Source of the DNA: Primorskyibacter aestuariivivens
GTDB lineage: Bacteria > Pseudomonadota > Alphaproteobacteria > Rhodobacterales > Rhodobacteraceae
DNA length: 64,000 nt
Reading direction: 5' to 3'
NCBI RefSeq assembly: GCF_028023675.1
Contig: NZ_JAQIOZ010000001.1
Span: forward strand, 186,001-250,000
Each line of letters starts with the position of its first letter. Position 1 is the first letter of the stretch. Made by a program: the position numbers and the translations under genes. Of the stretch, positions 28,487-37,375 are shown piece by piece. The notes under the pieces were generated by a model. That model was given only the letters and a program-made list of their open reading frames with translations, had not been told where the DNA came from and did not search any database.

Positions 28487-29779
28487 ATGCACGACATCCG
28501 CGCAATCCGCGAGAACCCTGCCGCTTTCGACGCCGCCATGGCGCGCCGTGGAGTGGAACGCGCGTCCTCTGATATCCTCGAACTGGACGAGGCCCGCCGC
28601 GTCGCGATCCATGCGGCTGAGACCGCGCAGGCAGATCAGAAGAAAGCCGCCAAAGAAGTAGGTGCCGCCAAGGCGAGCGGCGACGAGGCCGAGTTTGAAC
28701 GGCTGCGCGCGCTGGTCGGCGAGAAAAAGACAGAAGTGGCCGAGATGCAGGCCAAGGCCAAAGAGCTGGACCAGCAACTGACCGATATGCTCATGGGCCT
28801 GCCCAACGTGATGCATGCGGATGTGCCCGATGGTGCGGATGAGGATGACAATGTCCAGATCCGCGACTGGGGCACACCGCGCGTGTTCGATTTCACGCCC
28901 GTTGAGCATTTTGAACTGGCGGGCGTGAAACCCGGCATGGATTTCGAAGTGGCGGCCAAGCTGAGCGGCTCGCGCTTTGTCGTCATGTCCGGCGGCGTGG
29001 CGCGCATTCACCGGGCATTGGCGCAGTTCATGCTGGATACGCATATCGAGGAAAACGGTCTGACCGAGACCTGGACCCCGGTGCTGGTGCGCGAAGAGAT
29101 GATGTATGGCACAGGTCAGTTGCCGAAATTCGGCGATGACAGCTACCAGACCACCAATGGCTGGTGGCTGGTGCCCACGGCAGAGGTCACGTTGACCAAT
29201 ATCGTCAATGGCTTGACGGTGGACGAAAGCTACCTGCCCCGTCGCTATGTGGCGCATACCCAATGCTTCCGCTCGGAGGCGGGCAGCGCGGGCAAGGACA
29301 CGTCGGGCATGCTGCGCCAGCACCAGTTCGAAAAGGTCGAAATGGTCTCGGTCGTGCATCCCGACACGTCGATGGATGAGCATGACCGCATGACCCGGTG
29401 CGCCGAAGGCATTCTTGAGAAACTGGGCCTGCCCTACCGCACGGTGGTGCTGTGCTCGGGTGACATGGGCTTTGGCATGATCAAGACCCATGACATCGAG
29501 GTCTGGCTGCCCGGTCAGAACAAATACCGCGAGATCAGCTCTGTTTCGGTCGCGGGCGATTTTCAGGCGCGGCGCATGAATGCCCGGTTCAGACCAAAGG
29601 ATGGCGGCAAACCGGACTATGTGCACACGCTCAACGGCTCCGGCCTTGCGGTGGGCCGCGCGCTGATTGCAGTGCTGGAAAATGGCCAACAGGCGGACGG
29701 CTCGGTCAATCTTCCGCCTGTCCTGCACCCCTACCTGCGCGGCAAAACCCGGCTGCAGGCGGATGGCACACTGGCATAA
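28487..29779 (+). CDS. serS: Seryl-tRNA synthetase
   Basis: SerS charges tRNA-Ser. The 430-residue class II synthetase has an N-terminal antiparallel coiled coil (about 30-105, rich in Lys, Glu and Ala) that grips the tRNA, then a catalytic domain with TEVTLTNI-type motif, motif 2 in [19 protein letters not shown] and motif 3 in [18 protein letters not shown]. Length is typical. AGAGGA precedes the ATG. It is divergent from yajC. Confidence 0.98.
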   Translation: MHDIRAIRENPAAFDAAMARRGVERASSDILELDEARRVAIHAAETAQADQKKAAKEVGAAKASGDEAEFERLRALVGEKKTEVAEMQAKAKELDQQLTDMLMGLPNVMHADVPDGADEDDNVQIRDWGTPRVFDFTPVEHFELAGVKPGMDFEVAAKLSGSRFVVMSGGVARIHRALAQFMLDTHIEENGLTETWTPVLVREEMMYGTGQLPKFGDDSYQTTNGWWLVPTAEVTLTNIVNGLTVDESYLPRRYVAHTQCFRSEAGSAGKDTSGMLRQHQFEKVEMVSVVHPDTSMDEHDRMTRCAEGILEKLGLPYRTVVLCSGDMGFGMIKTHDIEVWLPGQNKYREISSVSVAGDFQARRMNARFRPKDGGKPDYVHTLNGSGLAVGRALIAVLENGQQADGSVNLPPVLHPYLRGKTRLQADGTLA

Positions 29780-29806
29780 TCCGCGAAACAGCCTAAGTGA
29801 AAGCGT

Positions 29807-30514
29807 ATGACACGTGCGCTTTCCATTTTACTCCTCGTCGCCGCGCTGGCCTTTGCCATCGGGCCGCTCGCCACGCCCGGCTTCAACGGCTTTACCGCCG
29901 ACCAGTTCCCTATTCCGCAGATCGACCCGCCTGCGCAGCCCGCAGGCTATGCTTTTGCGATCTGGGGGGTGATCTATCTCTGGCTTATCGTCGGAGCCGG
30001 TTTCCAGCTTCTGATGCGCCATGACGCTCCGGACTGGGCGCCGATGCGCGTGCCGCTGATCGTGTCGCTCGTTCTGGGCGCAGCCTGGCTGGGCGTGGCG
30101 CAGATGTCACCCTTCTGGGCCACGGTGCTGATCTGGCTGATGTGGGGCGGCGCGGTTCTGGCGTTGATGCGCGCGCCGCGCCGGGATTGCTGGTTCGGGC
30201 ATGGCCCCATCGGGCTCTATGCCGGATGGCTGACGGCAGCCTCAAGTGTCGCGCTGGCGCTGATGCTGGCGGGCCATGGGATCATGGGCGCGCGGCTTGC
30301 CGCGATCGTCGTGCTGCTTCTGGCGCTTGGGTTGGCCGTGACCATCACCCGCGCGCGCCCCGATGCGCAAAGCTTCCCGGCGGGCGTGGTCTGGGCGCTG
30401 ATCGGCGTGATCGTGGCGAATGCACAGGGCGGATCGACCCTTGTCCTGCTCCTCGCCGCTTTCGGCGCGGCGGGCCTCAGCTGGCTCACCCTCACCCATG
30501 CGCGCAGGACGTGA
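29807..30514 (+). CDS. TspO/MBR-like tryptophan-rich membrane protein
   Basis: This 235-residue protein has six to seven hydrophobic segments. The second carries the pattern YAFAIWGVIYLWLIVGAGF, which resembles the longer branch of the TspO/MBR (tryptophan-rich sensory) superfamily, and tryptophans recur across the segments. TspO proteins bind porphyrins and affect tetrapyrrole or stress responses; this branch is uncharacterised. It lies 27 bases after serS on the same strand and is probably co-transcribed. The assignment is by pattern only. Confidence 0.6.
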   Translation: MTRALSILLLVAALAFAIGPLATPGFNGFTADQFPIPQIDPPAQPAGYAFAIWGVIYLWLIVGAGFQLLMRHDAPDWAPMRVPLIVSLVLGAAWLGVAQMSPFWATVLIWLMWGGAVLALMRAPRRDCWFGHGPIGLYAGWLTAASSVALALMLAGHGIMGARLAAIVVLLLALGLAVTITRARPDAQSFPAGVVWALIGVIVANAQGGSTLVLLLAAFGAAGLSWLTLTHARRT

Positions 30515-30645
30515 GTCCTGCCCCTGAGCCGCTTCGCAGCAGAATTCCCCGCCCCGCGCCAGATGCGCCAACGCCAAAAGTAGTGTGTCGCTTCTCAACC
30601 TGTTGAGCAAAAGCGCGCGGCAGCGCTCATTTTGAAAACCCAACC

Positions 30646-31104
30646 TCACAAAGGCAGCGCAATCGTCGATTTGATCTCTTCCATCGACAAAAGCGCGGTC
30701 ACGTTATGCACCTTCACCTCTGAAATTAGCGCCTGATAAAACGTGTCATAGGCGCGGGCGTTTTTCACCCGCACCTTCAGAATATAGTCTATATCCCCCG
30801 CCAATCTGTGCGCCTCCTGCACCTCGGCGCGTTTCATGAGCGCGTTCAGAAACGCCTCCTGCCAGGCCTTGTCATGCTCGGAGGTGCGGATCAGCACAAA
30901 GAAACAGGCCTCAAATCCCAGCTTGTCGGCATCCAGCTGCACGACCTGGTTTCCGATGATCCCGGCCTCGCGCATCTTGCGGATGCGATTCCAGACCGGC
31001 GTCTTGGATGAGCCGACTTCCTTGGCGATTTCATCCAGCGAGCGCCCTGCATCCGTTTGCAATGCGCCAAGAATTTTCCGGTCGATGTCGTCAAGACGCG
31101 CCAT
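30646..31104 (-). CDS. Lrp/AsnC family transcriptional regulator
   Basis: The 152-residue protein has an N-terminal winged helix (about 1-60) opening with LDDIDRKILGALQTDAGRSL and containing GSSKTPVWNRIRKMREAGII, then a RAM ligand-binding domain (about 65-150) with LAGDIDYILKVRVKN. Lrp-type proteins form octamers that respond to amino acids. It is divergent from the cysG operon with 147 bases between the two starts, so control of sulfur assimilation is the obvious inference. The long frame continuing upstream past 31104 is antisense shadow. Confidence 0.92.
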   Translation of the reverse strand: MARLDDIDRKILGALQTDAGRSLDEIAKEVGSSKTPVWNRIRKMREAGIIGNQVVQLDADKLGFEACFFVLIRTSEHDKAWQEAFLNALMKRAEVQEAHRLAGDIDYILKVRVKNARAYDTFYQALISEVKVHNVTALLSMEEIKSTIALPL

Positions 31105-31251
31105 GGTTTTGCTTTCCCTCTGCTTTACGAAACATTCGCATTCCACGCAGCCACTCATAGAACAGGTGTTCTTGTTTTTGCAAGCATCTAGCGATTGGGT
31201 GGGAAAATTTCCTATATCTACCGCATAACCCAATGGCCGGAGCGATGCCCC

Positions 31252-32658
31252 ATGCAACATTTTCCGATCTTTGTCAGCCTTGCCGGACGTCGCGTGGTTG
31301 TGTCCGGTGGTGGTGATGCGGCCTTGGCGAAACTGCGCCTTCTGCTCAAGACCAAAGCGCAGATCACCGTTTTCGCGCCACATCCCACGCCCGAGATTGC
31401 AGATTGGGCCAAGGCGGGCCGCTTGACATTGATCCGGCGCGCGCTTGCCCCTGGCGATGCGACCTGCGCGGTGCTGTTCTATGCCGCGGACGAAGACGCG
31501 CAAGAAGACGCCCGCACCGCCGCGCTGGCCCGTGCGGACGGGGCGCTGGTCAATATCGTCGATAATCTGGGCGACAGCCAGTTCATCACTCCCGCCATCG
31601 TGGATCGCGACCCGGTCACCGTGGCCATCGGCACCGAGGGCGCCGCCCCGGTTCTGGCCCGCGCGATCAAGGCCGATCTTGAGGCACGGCTTCCCACGCG
31701 CCTTGGCCCGCTTGCCCGGATCGGCAAAGCTTTCCGCAAGATGGCGGATGCCCTGCCCATGGGCCGCGCGCGCCGCGATTTCTGGTCTGACTATTATTTC
31801 CGCGCAGGCCCCCGCGCTTTTGACGAGTCGGGCGAAAACGGGGCCAAGGCCGCGCTGGACGATCTGCTGAACGCCCATCTGACACGCCAGTCCCGCCCCC
31901 CCGGCCACGTGGCCTTTGTCGGCGCAGGTCCCGGCGATCCGGAATTGCTCACGCTCAAGGCGCGCCGCGCGCTGGACGAGGCCGATGTGGTGATCCATGA
32001 CCGGCTGATCACGCCCGAGATTCTCGAACTCGCCCGCCGCGAAGCGGTGCTGATCGACATGGGCAAAGAGGGTTTTGGCCCTTCGGCCAGGCAGGAAGAC
32101 ATCAACGCGGCTCTGATCGAACACGCGCAAAACGGCGCACAGGTCGTCCGGTTGAAATCCGGCGACAGCACCGTTTTCGGCCGTCTCGATGAGGAGATCG
32201 AGGCCGTGGAAGAGGCTGGCATCGGCTGGCATATCGTGCCGGGCATCACCAGCGCTTCGGCCGCCGTGGCCAGCATCGGCCAGAGCCTGACGCGCCGGGG
32301 CCGCAATGCCTCGGTCCGGTTCCTGACCGGCCATGACACCAAGGGTTTTGCCGATCACGACTGGCGCACGCTGGCGCGGCCCGGCGAGGTGGCGGCGATC
32401 TATATGGGCAAGAAATCCGCCCGCTTCATTCAGGGCCGTCTGATGATGCATGGCGCCGATCCCGCAACGCCGGTCACCATTGTCGAGAACGCCTCGCGTG
32501 CCGATCAGCGCATCATCGAGGCACGGCTGTCTGACCTGCCCGACACATTGGCCGCCGCCCGCGTCGATGGTCCGGCACTGACCTTCTACGGGCTTGCGCC
32601 CCGCGCTGCGGCGCTTGCGGCCCAACACGATTTCAACCTGACACAGGAGCTTGCCTGA
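31252..32658 (+). CDS. cysG: Siroheme synthase CysG
   Basis: CysG makes siroheme from uroporphyrinogen III for sulfite reductase. The 468-residue protein fuses an N-terminal precorrin-2 dehydrogenase/ferrochelatase (about 1-205, NAD site VVVSGGGDAALAKLRLL) with a C-terminal uroporphyrinogen methyltransferase (about 217-460; VAFVGAGPGDPELLTLKARRAL is split across 222-240 and GRLDEEIEAV follows). I start at the ATG at 31252 (MQHFPIF). Its stop overlaps the next ATG, so it is coupled to the DUF2849 gene. First gene of the sulfur assimilation operon. Confidence 0.95.
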   Translation: MQHFPIFVSLAGRRVVVSGGGDAALAKLRLLLKTKAQITVFAPHPTPEIADWAKAGRLTLIRRALAPGDATCAVLFYAADEDAQEDARTAALARADGALVNIVDNLGDSQFITPAIVDRDPVTVAIGTEGAAPVLARAIKADLEARLPTRLGPLARIGKAFRKMADALPMGRARRDFWSDYYFRAGPRAFDESGENGAKAALDDLLNAHLTRQSRPPGHVAFVGAGPGDPELLTLKARRALDEADVVIHDRLITPEILELARREAVLIDMGKEGFGPSARQEDINAALIEHAQNGAQVVRLKSGDSTVFGRLDEEIEAVEEAGIGWHIVPGITSASAAVASIGQSLTRRGRNASVRFLTGHDTKGFADHDWRTLARPGEVAAIYMGKKSARFIQGRLMMHGADPATPVTIVENASRADQRIIEARLSDLPDTLAAARVDGPALTFYGLAPRAAALAAQHDFNLTQELA

Positions 32659-32966
32659 TGCCCCGCCAATTCACCCCCAAGGTCGTGACCGCCAATGCCC
32701 TGATCGAAGGTGACGTGGTCTACCTCACCTCGCGCGACGATTGGACCCGCCTCTTGCACGAGGCCGAAGTGCTCACCGACGAGGCCCATGCCGAACTGCG
32801 CCTGCTGGAGGCCAGCGCGCGCCATCACGAGGCGGTGGGCGTCTATCTCGCAGATGTGAAACTCGAGGCGGGCATTCCCCAACCTACCCATTTCCGCGAG
32901 GATTTCCGCCGCACCGGCCCCTCCAACTATTTCCACGGCAAACAGGCAGAGAGCCGAAATTCCTGA
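32658..32966 (+). CDS. DUF2849 family protein of the sulfite reductase operon
   Basis: This 102-residue protein starts MPRQFTPKVVTANALIEGDVVYLT and continues with a helical middle (EAEVLTDEAHAELRLLEAS). DUF2849 genes sit between cysG and the sulfite reductase gene in many alphaproteobacteria, so a helper role in sulfite reduction is likely, but the mechanism is unknown. The start overlaps the cysG stop (TGATG). A near-perfect hairpin spans its stop codon. Confidence 0.88.
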   Translation: MPRQFTPKVVTANALIEGDVVYLTSRDDWTRLLHEAEVLTDEAHAELRLLEASARHHEAVGVYLADVKLEAGIPQPTHFREDFRRTGPSNYFHGKQAESRNS

Positions 32967-32978
32967 ACAGGAATTTGG
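32954..32978. repeat. Single hairpin resembling half of the paired-hairpin element
   Basis: CCGAAATTCCTG and CAGGAATTTGG face each other across a two-base loop, with one base missing from an otherwise perfect 12-base stem. It starts with the same CCGAAAT as the two paired elements, but no second hairpin follows. It covers the end of the DUF2849 gene. Confidence 0.55.
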
Positions 32979-33005
32979 CCCGGCCCAGACACCAAGGACC
33001 CAGAC

Positions 33006-34670
33006 ATGTACCAATATACCGACTTTGACCGCGCCTTCCTTGCCGAGCGCAACGCCCAGTTCCGCCAGCAAGTCGAACGCCGAATCTCCGGTGCGCTGAC
33101 CGAAGACGAGTTCAAGCCGCTGCGCCTGATGAATGGCGTCTATCTGCAACTGCACGCCTATATGCTGCGTGTGGCGGTCCCCTATGGCACGCTGAATTCG
33201 GCGCAGATGCGCAAGCTGGCCGAGCTGGCCGAACGCTGGGACAAGGGCTATGGCCATTTCACCACGCGCCAGAACATCCAGTATAACTGGCCCAAGCTCA
33301 GCGACATTCCCGACATGCTGGACGCGCTTGCCGAGGTCAACCTGCACGCGATCCAGACCAGCGGAAACACGATCCGCAACGTGACCGCCGATCATTTCGC
33401 CGGTGCCGCCGCCGATGAAATCGCCGATCCGCGCCCGGTGGCCGAGCTGATCCGCCAATGGTCCACCGACCACCCGGAGTTTCAGTTCCTGCCGCGCAAG
33501 TTCAAGATCGCCGTGACCGGCTCCCCCAATGACCGCGCCGTGACGAAGGCCCATGACATCGGGCTGCGCATGGTGGAACGCGACGGTGAAGCCGGGTTCG
33601 AGGTGATCGTGGGCGGCGGGCTTGGCCGTACGCCGATGATTGGCAAAGTGGTGCGGGATTTCCTGCCCCGCGCGGACCTCTTGCCCTATCTCGAAGCGAT
33701 CGTCAGCGTCTACAACCTGCTGGGGCGGCGCGATAACAAATACAAGGCGCGGATCAAGATCACCGTGCATGAGAACGGGCTGGAAAAGATCCGGTCGCTG
33801 GTCGAAGAGCGCTTTGCCACGCTGCGCGCGCAGTTCGGCGGCGTCGATCAGGAGATGCTCAAGGGGATTGAGGCACAATTCGCTCCGCCCGCTTTCCATG
33901 CATCCGACAGCGACGATTTCCAGGCGGCATATGACAGCGATCCGGTGTTCCGCTCCTGGGTCGACACCAACGTGACCGCACATCGCCGCGATGATCACGC
34001 CATTGTCTCGATCTCGCTCAAGGCGCATGGCAAGACCCCGGGCGACGCAACGGCGGCGCAGATGCGCGTGATGGCGGACCTCGCAAAAGAACACGCCTAT
34101 GACGAGCTGCGCATCAGCCACGAGCAGAACGTGATCCTGCCGCATGTGCCGCGCGCCGCCCTGCCCCGGCTTCATGCGGCCCTGAAAACCGCCGGTCTCG
34201 GCACCGCCAATATCGGGCTGGTCAGCGATATCATCGCCTGCCCAGGCATGGATTACTGCGCGCTGGCCACGGCCCGCTCGATCCCGATTGCACAGGAGAT
34301 TTCCGAACGCTTCGACGCGCTCAAGCTGGAGCATGAAATCGGCGACCTGAAGATCAAGATCTCGGGCTGCATCAATGCCTGCGGCCATCACCATGTGGGC
34401 CATATCGGCATTCTTGGCCTCGACCGCGCGGGCGTGGAGAACTACCAGATCACTCTGGGTGGCGATGGCACCGAAACCGCCGAGATCGGCCAGCGCGCCG
34501 GCCCGGGTTTCTCGGCTGACGAGATCGTGCCCGCCGTCGAGCGGCTGGTTCTGGGCTATCTCGACCTTCGCGCGAGCGCCGACGAGACCTTTCTGCAGGC
34601 CTACCGCCGTTTGGGGCCTGCGCCCTTCAAGGCGCTGCTCTACCCCGAAGCCCGGGAAAAAGCGGCCTGA
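33006..34670 (+). CDS. Ferredoxin-type sulfite (nitrite) reductase
   Basis: The 554-residue siroheme/[4Fe-4S] enzyme reduces sulfite to sulfide in assimilation. Two repeats of the ferrite-reductase domain are seen, with RQNIQYNWPKL in the first half. The cluster and siroheme ligands are in IACPGMDYCALATARS (around 410-420) and ISGCINACGHHHVG (around 457-469). Context with cysG, cysH and DUF934 points to sulfite rather than nitrite as substrate. It would receive electrons from ferredoxin or the reductase encoded at 35981. Confidence 0.93.
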   Translation: MYQYTDFDRAFLAERNAQFRQQVERRISGALTEDEFKPLRLMNGVYLQLHAYMLRVAVPYGTLNSAQMRKLAELAERWDKGYGHFTTRQNIQYNWPKLSDIPDMLDALAEVNLHAIQTSGNTIRNVTADHFAGAAADEIADPRPVAELIRQWSTDHPEFQFLPRKFKIAVTGSPNDRAVTKAHDIGLRMVERDGEAGFEVIVGGGLGRTPMIGKVVRDFLPRADLLPYLEAIVSVYNLLGRRDNKYKARIKITVHENGLEKIRSLVEERFATLRAQFGGVDQEMLKGIEAQFAPPAFHASDSDDFQAAYDSDPVFRSWVDTNVTAHRRDDHAIVSISLKAHGKTPGDATAAQMRVMADLAKEHAYDELRISHEQNVILPHVPRAALPRLHAALKTAGLGTANIGLVSDIIACPGMDYCALATARSIPIAQEISERFDALKLEHEIGDLKIKISGCINACGHHHVGHIGILGLDRAGVENYQITLGGDGTETAEIGQRAGPGFSADEIVPAVERLVLGYLDLRASADETFLQAYRRLGPAPFKALLYPEAREKAA

Positions 34671-34706
34671 TCTTCTTCTCTTTCACAATACGCGAAAGTC
34701 AAACCT

Positions 34707-35453
34707 GTGACCCAAGCCACGCACATAACAGACCTGCGCGCGCGCATGGCGGACCTGAACGACCAGTTCCGCCACCACGGTGCTACGGCGGTTTTGGCCG
34801 CTGCGCTCAATCGCCCGGAATTCGGGCAATTGGCCATGGTCTCCAGCTTTGGCGCGGAATCCGTGGCGCTGCTGCATCTGGTGGCGATGGTGCAGCGCGA
34901 CACGCCGGTGCTGTTCATCGACACCCAGATGCTCTTTGCCGAGACTTTGGTCTATCAGGCCGAAGTGGCTGAGCGGCTGGGCCTGCGCAATGTGAAGATC
35001 ATCCGCGCCAGCGAGGCAGAGATTGCCAAACGTGACCCTTACGGCGCAATGCATGCCAGCAATCCCGACGCCTGTTGCTCGCTGCGCAAGACCGAGGTGC
35101 TGGAGCAGGCGCTGGACGGGTTTGATGGCTGGATCACGGGACGCAAACGCTTCCAGTCCGGTACCCGCGCGGCGCTGGAATTCTTTGAATTCGAGGAAGA
35201 AACCGGCCGGATCAAGGTCAACCCGCTGGCCCGATGGTCGCGCGAGGATCTGCAAGACTACATGGAAGAGAACCGCCTGCCCAAACACCCGCTGGTGGCG
35301 CAGGGGTATCCCAGCATCGGTTGTGCGCCCTGCACGTCCAAGGTGGCCGCGGGCGAAGACCCCCGCGCCGGTCGCTGGCGCGGGCAGACCAAGGAAGAAT
35401 GCGGCATCCATTTTGTGAATGGCAAGATGGTGCGAAAAGGAGAAGCAGCATGA
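34707..35453 (+). CDS. cysH: Assimilatory adenylylsulfate (APS) reductase
   Basis: CysH reduces activated sulfate to sulfite using thioredoxin. The 248-residue protein has the PP-loop-like SSFGAESVALLHL (about 46-58), the nucleotide region and the catalytic Cys232 in ECGIHF. It also has Cys123-Cys124 and Cys206-Cys209, the four ligands of a [4Fe-4S] cluster that mark enzymes using APS rather than PAPS. The start is a GTG at 34707, 36 bases after the sulfite reductase stop. It overlaps the DUF934 gene (ATGA). Confidence 0.94.
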   Translation: MTQATHITDLRARMADLNDQFRHHGATAVLAAALNRPEFGQLAMVSSFGAESVALLHLVAMVQRDTPVLFIDTQMLFAETLVYQAEVAERLGLRNVKIIRASEAEIAKRDPYGAMHASNPDACCSLRKTEVLEQALDGFDGWITGRKRFQSGTRAALEFFEFEEETGRIKVNPLARWSREDLQDYMEENRLPKHPLVAQGYPSIGCAPCTSKVAAGEDPRAGRWRGQTKEECGIHFVNGKMVRKGEAA

Positions 35454-35848
35454 GTGAAAACGTGATCGTGCGCGATACGGGCTTTGCCCGCGACGACTGG
35501 TCCGCAGGGTTCGAGGGCGGCGAGGCGCTTGACCTTGCCTCGGATGCACAGGTCGAGGAATTGGTGGGCAAACTGCCCACCCTACGGATGATCCGGGTGG
35601 ATTTCCCCAGCTTTGCCGATGGGCGTGGCTTTACGCTGGCGCGGCTGTTGCGGCTCAAGGGCTATACCGGGCGACTGCGCGCCAAGGGACACGTATTGGC
35701 CGACCAATATGCCATGGCGCGGCGCGCGGGCTTTGACGAGGTGGAGATTTCCACCGAGCTGGCCGCCCGCCAGCCCGAGGAGCAATGGGTATTTCGCGCC
35801 GACTGGCGTGCGCATGATTACCAGTCGCGCCTGCGCGCCGCGGGCTGA
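35450..35848 (+). CDS. DUF934 protein of the sulfur assimilation operon
   Basis: This 132-residue protein starts MSENVIVRDTGFARDDW and has the family core VDFPSFADGRGFTLARLLR and GYTGRLRAKGHVLADQYAMARRAGFDEVEI. DUF934 genes accompany sulfite reductase in many proteobacteria; some authors treat them as accessory to sulfite reduction. The ATG overlaps the cysH stop (ATGA), a sign of coupled translation. It is the last gene of the operon before a strong hairpin. Confidence 0.9.
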   Translation: MSENVIVRDTGFARDDWSAGFEGGEALDLASDAQVEELVGKLPTLRMIRVDFPSFADGRGFTLARLLRLKGYTGRLRAKGHVLADQYAMARRAGFDEVEISTELAARQPEEQWVFRADWRAHDYQSRLRAAG

Positions 35849-35880
35849 TCCAACCGCCGCCACCGCTTGCCCCCCGGAAA

Positions 35881-35924
35881 GGGAAAGAGAGGCCCGCGTC
35901 CTTGTGACCGGGCGTCTCTTTCCC
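35881..35924 (+). terminator. Long hairpin after the sulfur assimilation operon
   Basis: A 16-base stem with one mismatch (GGGAAAGAGA plus GGCCCG against the complement) and a twelve-base loop lies 32 bases after DUF934. It ends in TTTCCC rather than a T-run, so it may be a terminator or a structured leader of fpr. Confidence 0.55.
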
Positions 35925-35937
35925 TGACCTATGTCAA
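35924..35937. promoter_or_regulatory. FNR/CRP-type box upstream of fpr
   Basis: CTGACCTATGTCAA matches the TTGAC-N4-GTCAA pattern with one mismatch, the same pattern as the box upstream of the cytochrome c gene. It lies 44 bases before the fpr start, close to where an activator would sit. Confidence 0.4.
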
Positions 35938-35980
35938 AGATTACTATGAGGTGCCGGTTTAGAAGGCCGGCAAAGATGCC

Positions 35981-36829
35981 ATGACAGAGTTGACCAAAGT
36001 GACCGAAGCCAAAGCCATCAAGGTGCCCACCCTGCCCGACGCCCAGACCGTGACCGAGGTCAAGCACTGGACCGACCGGCTGTTTTCCTTCCGCGTGACG
36101 CGGCCGCAATCGCTGCGGTTCCGCTCGGGCGAGTTCGTGATGATCGGCCTGATGGGCGACCCGGACCCCAAGACCGGCAAGGTCAAGCCGCTCCTGCGCG
36201 CCTATTCCATCGCTTCGCCCAGCTGGGATGAGGAACTGGAGTTTTATTCGATCAAGGTACAGGACGGCCCGCTGACCTCGCGCCTGCAACATATCCAACC
36301 GGGTGACGAGATCATCCTGCGCCCCAAACCGGTGGGCACGCTGGTGCATGACGCGCTCCTGCCCGGCAAACGCATCTGGTTCTTTGCGACCGGCACCGGA
36401 TTTGCGCCCTTTGCCTCGCTCCTGCGCGAGCCGCAGACTTACGAGGATTATGACGAGGTCATCATCACTCATACCTGCCGCGAGGCGGGGGAACTGACCT
36501 ATGGCCGCGAGTTGATCGAGGGTCTAAAAGACGACGAACTGCTCAACGAAGTGATCGGCGACGGGTTCTGGAAAAAGATCAAGTATTACCCCACCACCAC
36601 CCGCGAAGAGAGCGCCAAGATGGGCCGGATCACCGACCTGATGCGCTCGGGCGAGGCGTTTGAGGATCTGGGCGTACCGCCTCTGTCGCCGGATTGCGAC
36701 CGGGCGATGATCTGTGGCAACCTGGCCTTCAACCTCGAACTCAAAGACATGCTTGAGGAATACGGTCTGGTCGAAGGGGCGAATTCCAACCCGCAGCATT
36801 ACGTGGTGGAAAAGGCGTTTCTGGACTGA
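35981..36829 (+). CDS. fpr: Ferredoxin/flavodoxin-NADP+ reductase
   Basis: Fpr moves electrons between NADPH and ferredoxin or flavodoxin using FAD. The 282-residue protein has the FAD motif RAYSIASPSWDE (about 69-80) and the NADP-binding stretch FFATGTGFAPFASLLREP (about 132-149), with CGNLAFNLELKDML near the end and the aromatic-poor C-terminus ending in VEKAFLD. Length fits the bacterial class. It is a candidate electron donor for the sulfite reductase. A TTTTT-rich terminator follows. Confidence 0.94.
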   Translation: MTELTKVTEAKAIKVPTLPDAQTVTEVKHWTDRLFSFRVTRPQSLRFRSGEFVMIGLMGDPDPKTGKVKPLLRAYSIASPSWDEELEFYSIKVQDGPLTSRLQHIQPGDEIILRPKPVGTLVHDALLPGKRIWFFATGTGFAPFASLLREPQTYEDYDEVIITHTCREAGELTYGRELIEGLKDDELLNEVIGDGFWKKIKYYPTTTREESAKMGRITDLMRSGEAFEDLGVPPLSPDCDRAMICGNLAFNLELKDMLEEYGLVEGANSNPQHYVVEKAFLD

Positions 36830-36853
36830 ACCGCGCGCATTGCTTTTCAAAGG

Positions 36854-36890
36854 CCCGTTTTGATCCCGGTCAAAGCGGGTCTTTTTCTTT
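36854..36890 (+). terminator. Intrinsic terminator after fpr
   Basis: CCCGTTTTGA pairs with TCAAAGCGGG (one G-U pair) across a short loop and is followed by TCTTTTTCTTT. Confidence 0.8.
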
Positions 36891-36936
36891 GACGGCAGAC
36901 TTCCCATATCACGTTTCGTGAAAGGAGGACTACGTC

Positions 36937-37353
36937 ATGGTTGAAAGCAACCAAACCGGCGGCCTCTGGCCGCAGCTTTACACCCCGTTTCGTCACTTGG
37001 GTTCGCGCATAGCCGAGTGGTTGTCTCCCGCGTCAGACGCATCTTCGGATGACGACGCCTATCGCATCTCGGTGGAATTGCCGGGCGTTAGCGAAAGCGA
37101 CATCGCCCTGACCACCGAAGGGGGCGTTCTGACCGTCTCGGGCGAAAAGACCGCAACCCGCGAGGACAAGGGCGAGACATGGTATTTCACCGAACGCCAA
37201 TACGGCGCGTTTCGACGCTCGTTCCGGTTGCCGGGCGATGCGGATGAAGACCGAATCGAGGCGCATATGAAAGACGGCGTGCTGGACATCACTGTGCCGC
37301 GCAAAGCGCCCGACGCGGGCGGCGGGCGCAAGATCGAGGTCAAGAAGGGCTGA
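36937..37353 (+). CDS. Small heat shock protein Hsp20
   Basis: Hsp20 proteins bind unfolded proteins and prevent aggregation. The 138-residue protein has the alpha-crystallin domain from DDDAYRISVELPGVSESDIAL to LDITVPRKAP, including the conserved GVLDITVPR signature near residues 117-125. A short charged C-terminal tail follows. AAAGGAGG precedes the ATG. Its stop faces the glmM stop 23 bases away. Confidence 0.93.
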   Translation: MVESNQTGGLWPQLYTPFRHLGSRIAEWLSPASDASSDDDAYRISVELPGVSESDIALTTEGGVLTVSGEKTATREDKGETWYFTERQYGAFRRSFRLPGDADEDRIEAHMKDGVLDITVPRKAPDAGGGRKIEVKKG

Positions 37354-37375
37354 TCCGACCCGGTGGGCGCGCGGT

